64,000 nucleotides of DNA from Anaerolineales bacterium (GTDB lineage: Bacteria > Chloroflexota > Anaerolineae > Anaerolineales > Villigracilaceae): assembly GCA_030583885.1 (NCBI GenBank), contig CP129480.1, positions 3,474,714 to 3,538,713 of the forward strand, written 5' to 3'. Shown here piece after piece: positions 63,155 to 64,000 of the stretch. Under the pieces are notes generated by a model. It had not been told where the DNA came from. It saw only the letters and a list, made by a program, of their open reading frames with translations, and ran no database searches. The position numbers were made by a program, and so were the translations under genes. Numbering within the stretch: position 1 is the stretch's first letter; each line of letters opens with the position of its first letter.

Positions 63155-63240
63155 TGATGTTAAAGCAAATCCATTTCGCCAACAACAATAATAACGATAA
63201 TGACGATCCCTGTATCGTTGGGCGAAGCCTTGCTGGTTGA
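63154..63240 (+). CDS. Asn/Asp-rich leader peptide of aspS
   Basis: 28 residues. Codons 10-18 (63181-63207) encode NNNNNDNDD, followed by PCIVGRSLAG and a TGA stop. No Shine-Dalgarno sequence is needed because the transcript appears leaderless. The last part (63216-63225, CGTTGGGCGA) can pair with the 5' arm of the terminator that follows (TCGCCCGACG, 63263-63272; one G-U pair). If charged Asn- or Asp-tRNA is scarce, the ribosome should stall on the run, leave that segment free and prevent termination, so that aspS is made. If translation completes, the ribosome covers it and the terminator forms. This mechanism is inferred from layout only. Confidence 0.7.
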   Translation: MMLKQIHFANNNNNDNDDPCIVGRSLAG

Positions 63241-63259
63241 CAAAAATTGAAGTCAAACC

Positions 63260-63300
63260 AAATCGCCCGACGCGAATGCGAAGGGCGATTTATTTTATCT
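63260..63300 (+). terminator. Attenuator terminator upstream of aspS
   Basis: Nine-base arms AAATCGCCC (63260-63268) and GGGCGATTT (63283-63291) enclose a loop with a small CGC-GAAT-GCG stem; the T-rich TATTTTATCT follows. It sits 20 bases after the leader stop and about 120 bases before aspS. Confidence 0.75.
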
Positions 63301-63308
63301 ACATTCTT

Positions 63309-63395
63309 AACCACAAAGGACACAAAGGTGGGACGAGCGCTCGTAGTGAAGATTCTCCGATGATTTTCTTCGTGTCCCTTCGTGCCCTTCGTGGT
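63309..63395. repeat. Dispersed palindrome with ACCACRAAGG units, copy 2
   Basis: AACCACAAAGGACACAAAGG (63309-63328) pairs imperfectly with CTTCGTGTCCCTTCGTGCCC and CTTCGTGGT at the right end (to 63395). Related to 40364-40419. It lies in the aspS leader after the attenuator. Confidence 0.7.
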
Positions 63396-63419
63396 AAATA
63401 GAATTCGGAGGCGCAAGTT

Positions 63420-64000
63420 ATGTATAGAACTCATTTATGCGGAGAATTACGAGCCGGCCACGCGGGACAGACCATCACGCTCTCGGGCTGGGTGAATCGA
63501 CGCCGCGATCACGGCGGGGTGGCTTTCTTTGACCTGCGTGACCGTGCAGGCATCGTCCAAATTACCATCAATCCCGACCTTCCCAAAGAAATGCTTGACC
63601 TTGTTGCAGATATCCGCAATGAATGGGTGTTACAGATCGAAGGCGTGGTGCAAAAGCGCCCGGAAGGGATGGCAAATCCCAAAATGACGACAGGCGAAAT
63701 CGAGGTCATTGCTAAAAATGTGACGGTTCTCAACGCTTCGAAGACTCCGCCGTTCATGGTCAACACGGACAACGATCTGCCCGACGAGAACATGCGCCTC
63801 AAATACCGTTACATCGACCTGCGCCGCGAACGCCTGACGAAGAACATGGTGCTGCGCCACAAGGTCATCAAGTTCATGCGCGACTATCTTGATGAACAAG
63901 GCTTCATCGAAATCGAGACACCGATCATGTTCAAGGCGACTCCCGAAGGTGCACGCGACTACCTTGTGCCTTCCCGTATCTATCCGGGACAGTTCTACGC
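63420..64000 (+). CDS. aspS: Aspartyl-tRNA synthetase, N-terminal part (cut by window edge)
   Basis: 193 residues are present. The N-terminal OB fold (SGWVNRRRDHGGVAFFDLRD) and the start of the catalytic domain (RLKYRYIDLRRERL, then IETPIMFKATPEGARDYLVP) match bacterial AspRS closely. Residue 31 is His in RRRDHGG; E. coli has Leu at this place (RRRDLGS), while the non-discriminating enzyme of Pseudomonas aeruginosa has His, as I recall. So this enzyme probably charges both tRNA-Asp and tRNA-Asn, with the amidation left to GatCAB. GGAGG (63406-63410) precedes the ATG. Confidence 0.95.
   Translation, partial: MYRTHLCGELRAGHAGQTITLSGWVNRRRDHGGVAFFDLRDRAGIVQITINPDLPKEMLDLVADIRNEWVLQIEGVVQKRPEGMANPKMTTGEIEVIAKNVTVLNASKTPPFMVNTDNDLPDENMRLKYRYIDLRRERLTKNMVLRHKVIKFMRDYLDEQGFIEIETPIMFKATPEGARDYLVPSRIYPGQFY

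Noticed and set aside
63169..63240. The short Asn/Asp ORF as a random open frame
   Set aside because: Its exact placement after TATAAT, the nine-codon Asn/Asp run before an aspartyl-tRNA synthetase gene and the mutually exclusive pairing with the terminator make chance unlikely.

Overview
The window looks like a chromosome segment of a Chloroflexota bacterium, most likely of the Anaerolineae type. This is inferred, not proven. Reasons: adjacent TIGR03960/TIGR03936-type radical SAM genes, an MttB-superfamily methyltransferase without pyrrolysine, proline/threonine-rich lipoproteins, an AniA-like NirK with extra cupredoxin domains, and many promoters whose -10 box lies 5-7 nt before the start codon, implying leaderless mRNAs. 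No rRNA, CRISPR or phage genes were seen. One tRNA-Arg(CCG) is present.

Layout. 0-4 kb: the end of a membrane spermidine-synthase-like protein, a Crp/Fnr regulator, a three-part copper nitrite reductase and a small DUF1858 protein (denitrification). 4-12.4 kb is an accessory, repeat-rich stretch: an IS200-like transposase with REP-like palindromes, a UvrD-like helicase carrying an in-frame palindromic repeat, an AT-rich gene (HEPN-like plus PD-(D/E)XK nuclease) cut by a complete IS5-type element, a VapBC-like toxin-antitoxin pair, a methyltransferase and small genes, separated by a repeat built on AAACGGTCTCGG. 12.9-16.7 kb: an M29 aminopeptidase and a chain of small enzymes. 16.6-21.5 kb: a polyamine/phosphonate-type ABC transporter with an alkaline-phosphatase-superfamily hydrolase.

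21.7-41.2 kb is the metabolic centrepiece. A DeoR-type repressor sits beside the divide between two gene trains. The leftward train encodes a metallophosphoesterase, APC permease, choline-kinase-like enzyme, dimethylglycine/sarcosine-dehydrogenase-like flavoprotein, PfkB kinase, MttB-like methyltransferase, PhoU-like protein and PiT phosphate transporter. The rightward train encodes a nucleotidyltransferase-like protein, four-CBS protein, a second flavoprotein, a second choline-kinase-like enzyme, class II aldolase, aminotransferase and HAD phosphatase. I read it as an uncharacterised pathway for N-methylated amino alcohols or betaines linked to phosphorylated intermediates.

41.2-64 kb is mostly housekeeping: IPP-isomerase-like Nudix protein, radical SAM pair, PrsW-like protease, tRNA-Arg, an SH3b/FecR/CHASE2-cyclase group, Rex, the F1 ATPase genes atpAGDC followed by mreB but without F0 or delta genes, a D-Ala-D-Ala ligase-like protein, a cold-shock protein, a PaiB-like protein, a second spermidine-synthase-like membrane protein, a DUF1461 protein and the start of aspS.

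The strongest new-looking item is upstream of aspS. A leaderless 28-codon ORF holds a run of six Asn and three Asp codons and is followed by an intrinsic terminator whose 5' arm can pair with the end of the ORF. This is the layout of a ribosome-mediated attenuator. The aspS product carries His31, a mark of non-discriminating AspRS, which would explain why both Asn and Asp codons are sensed.
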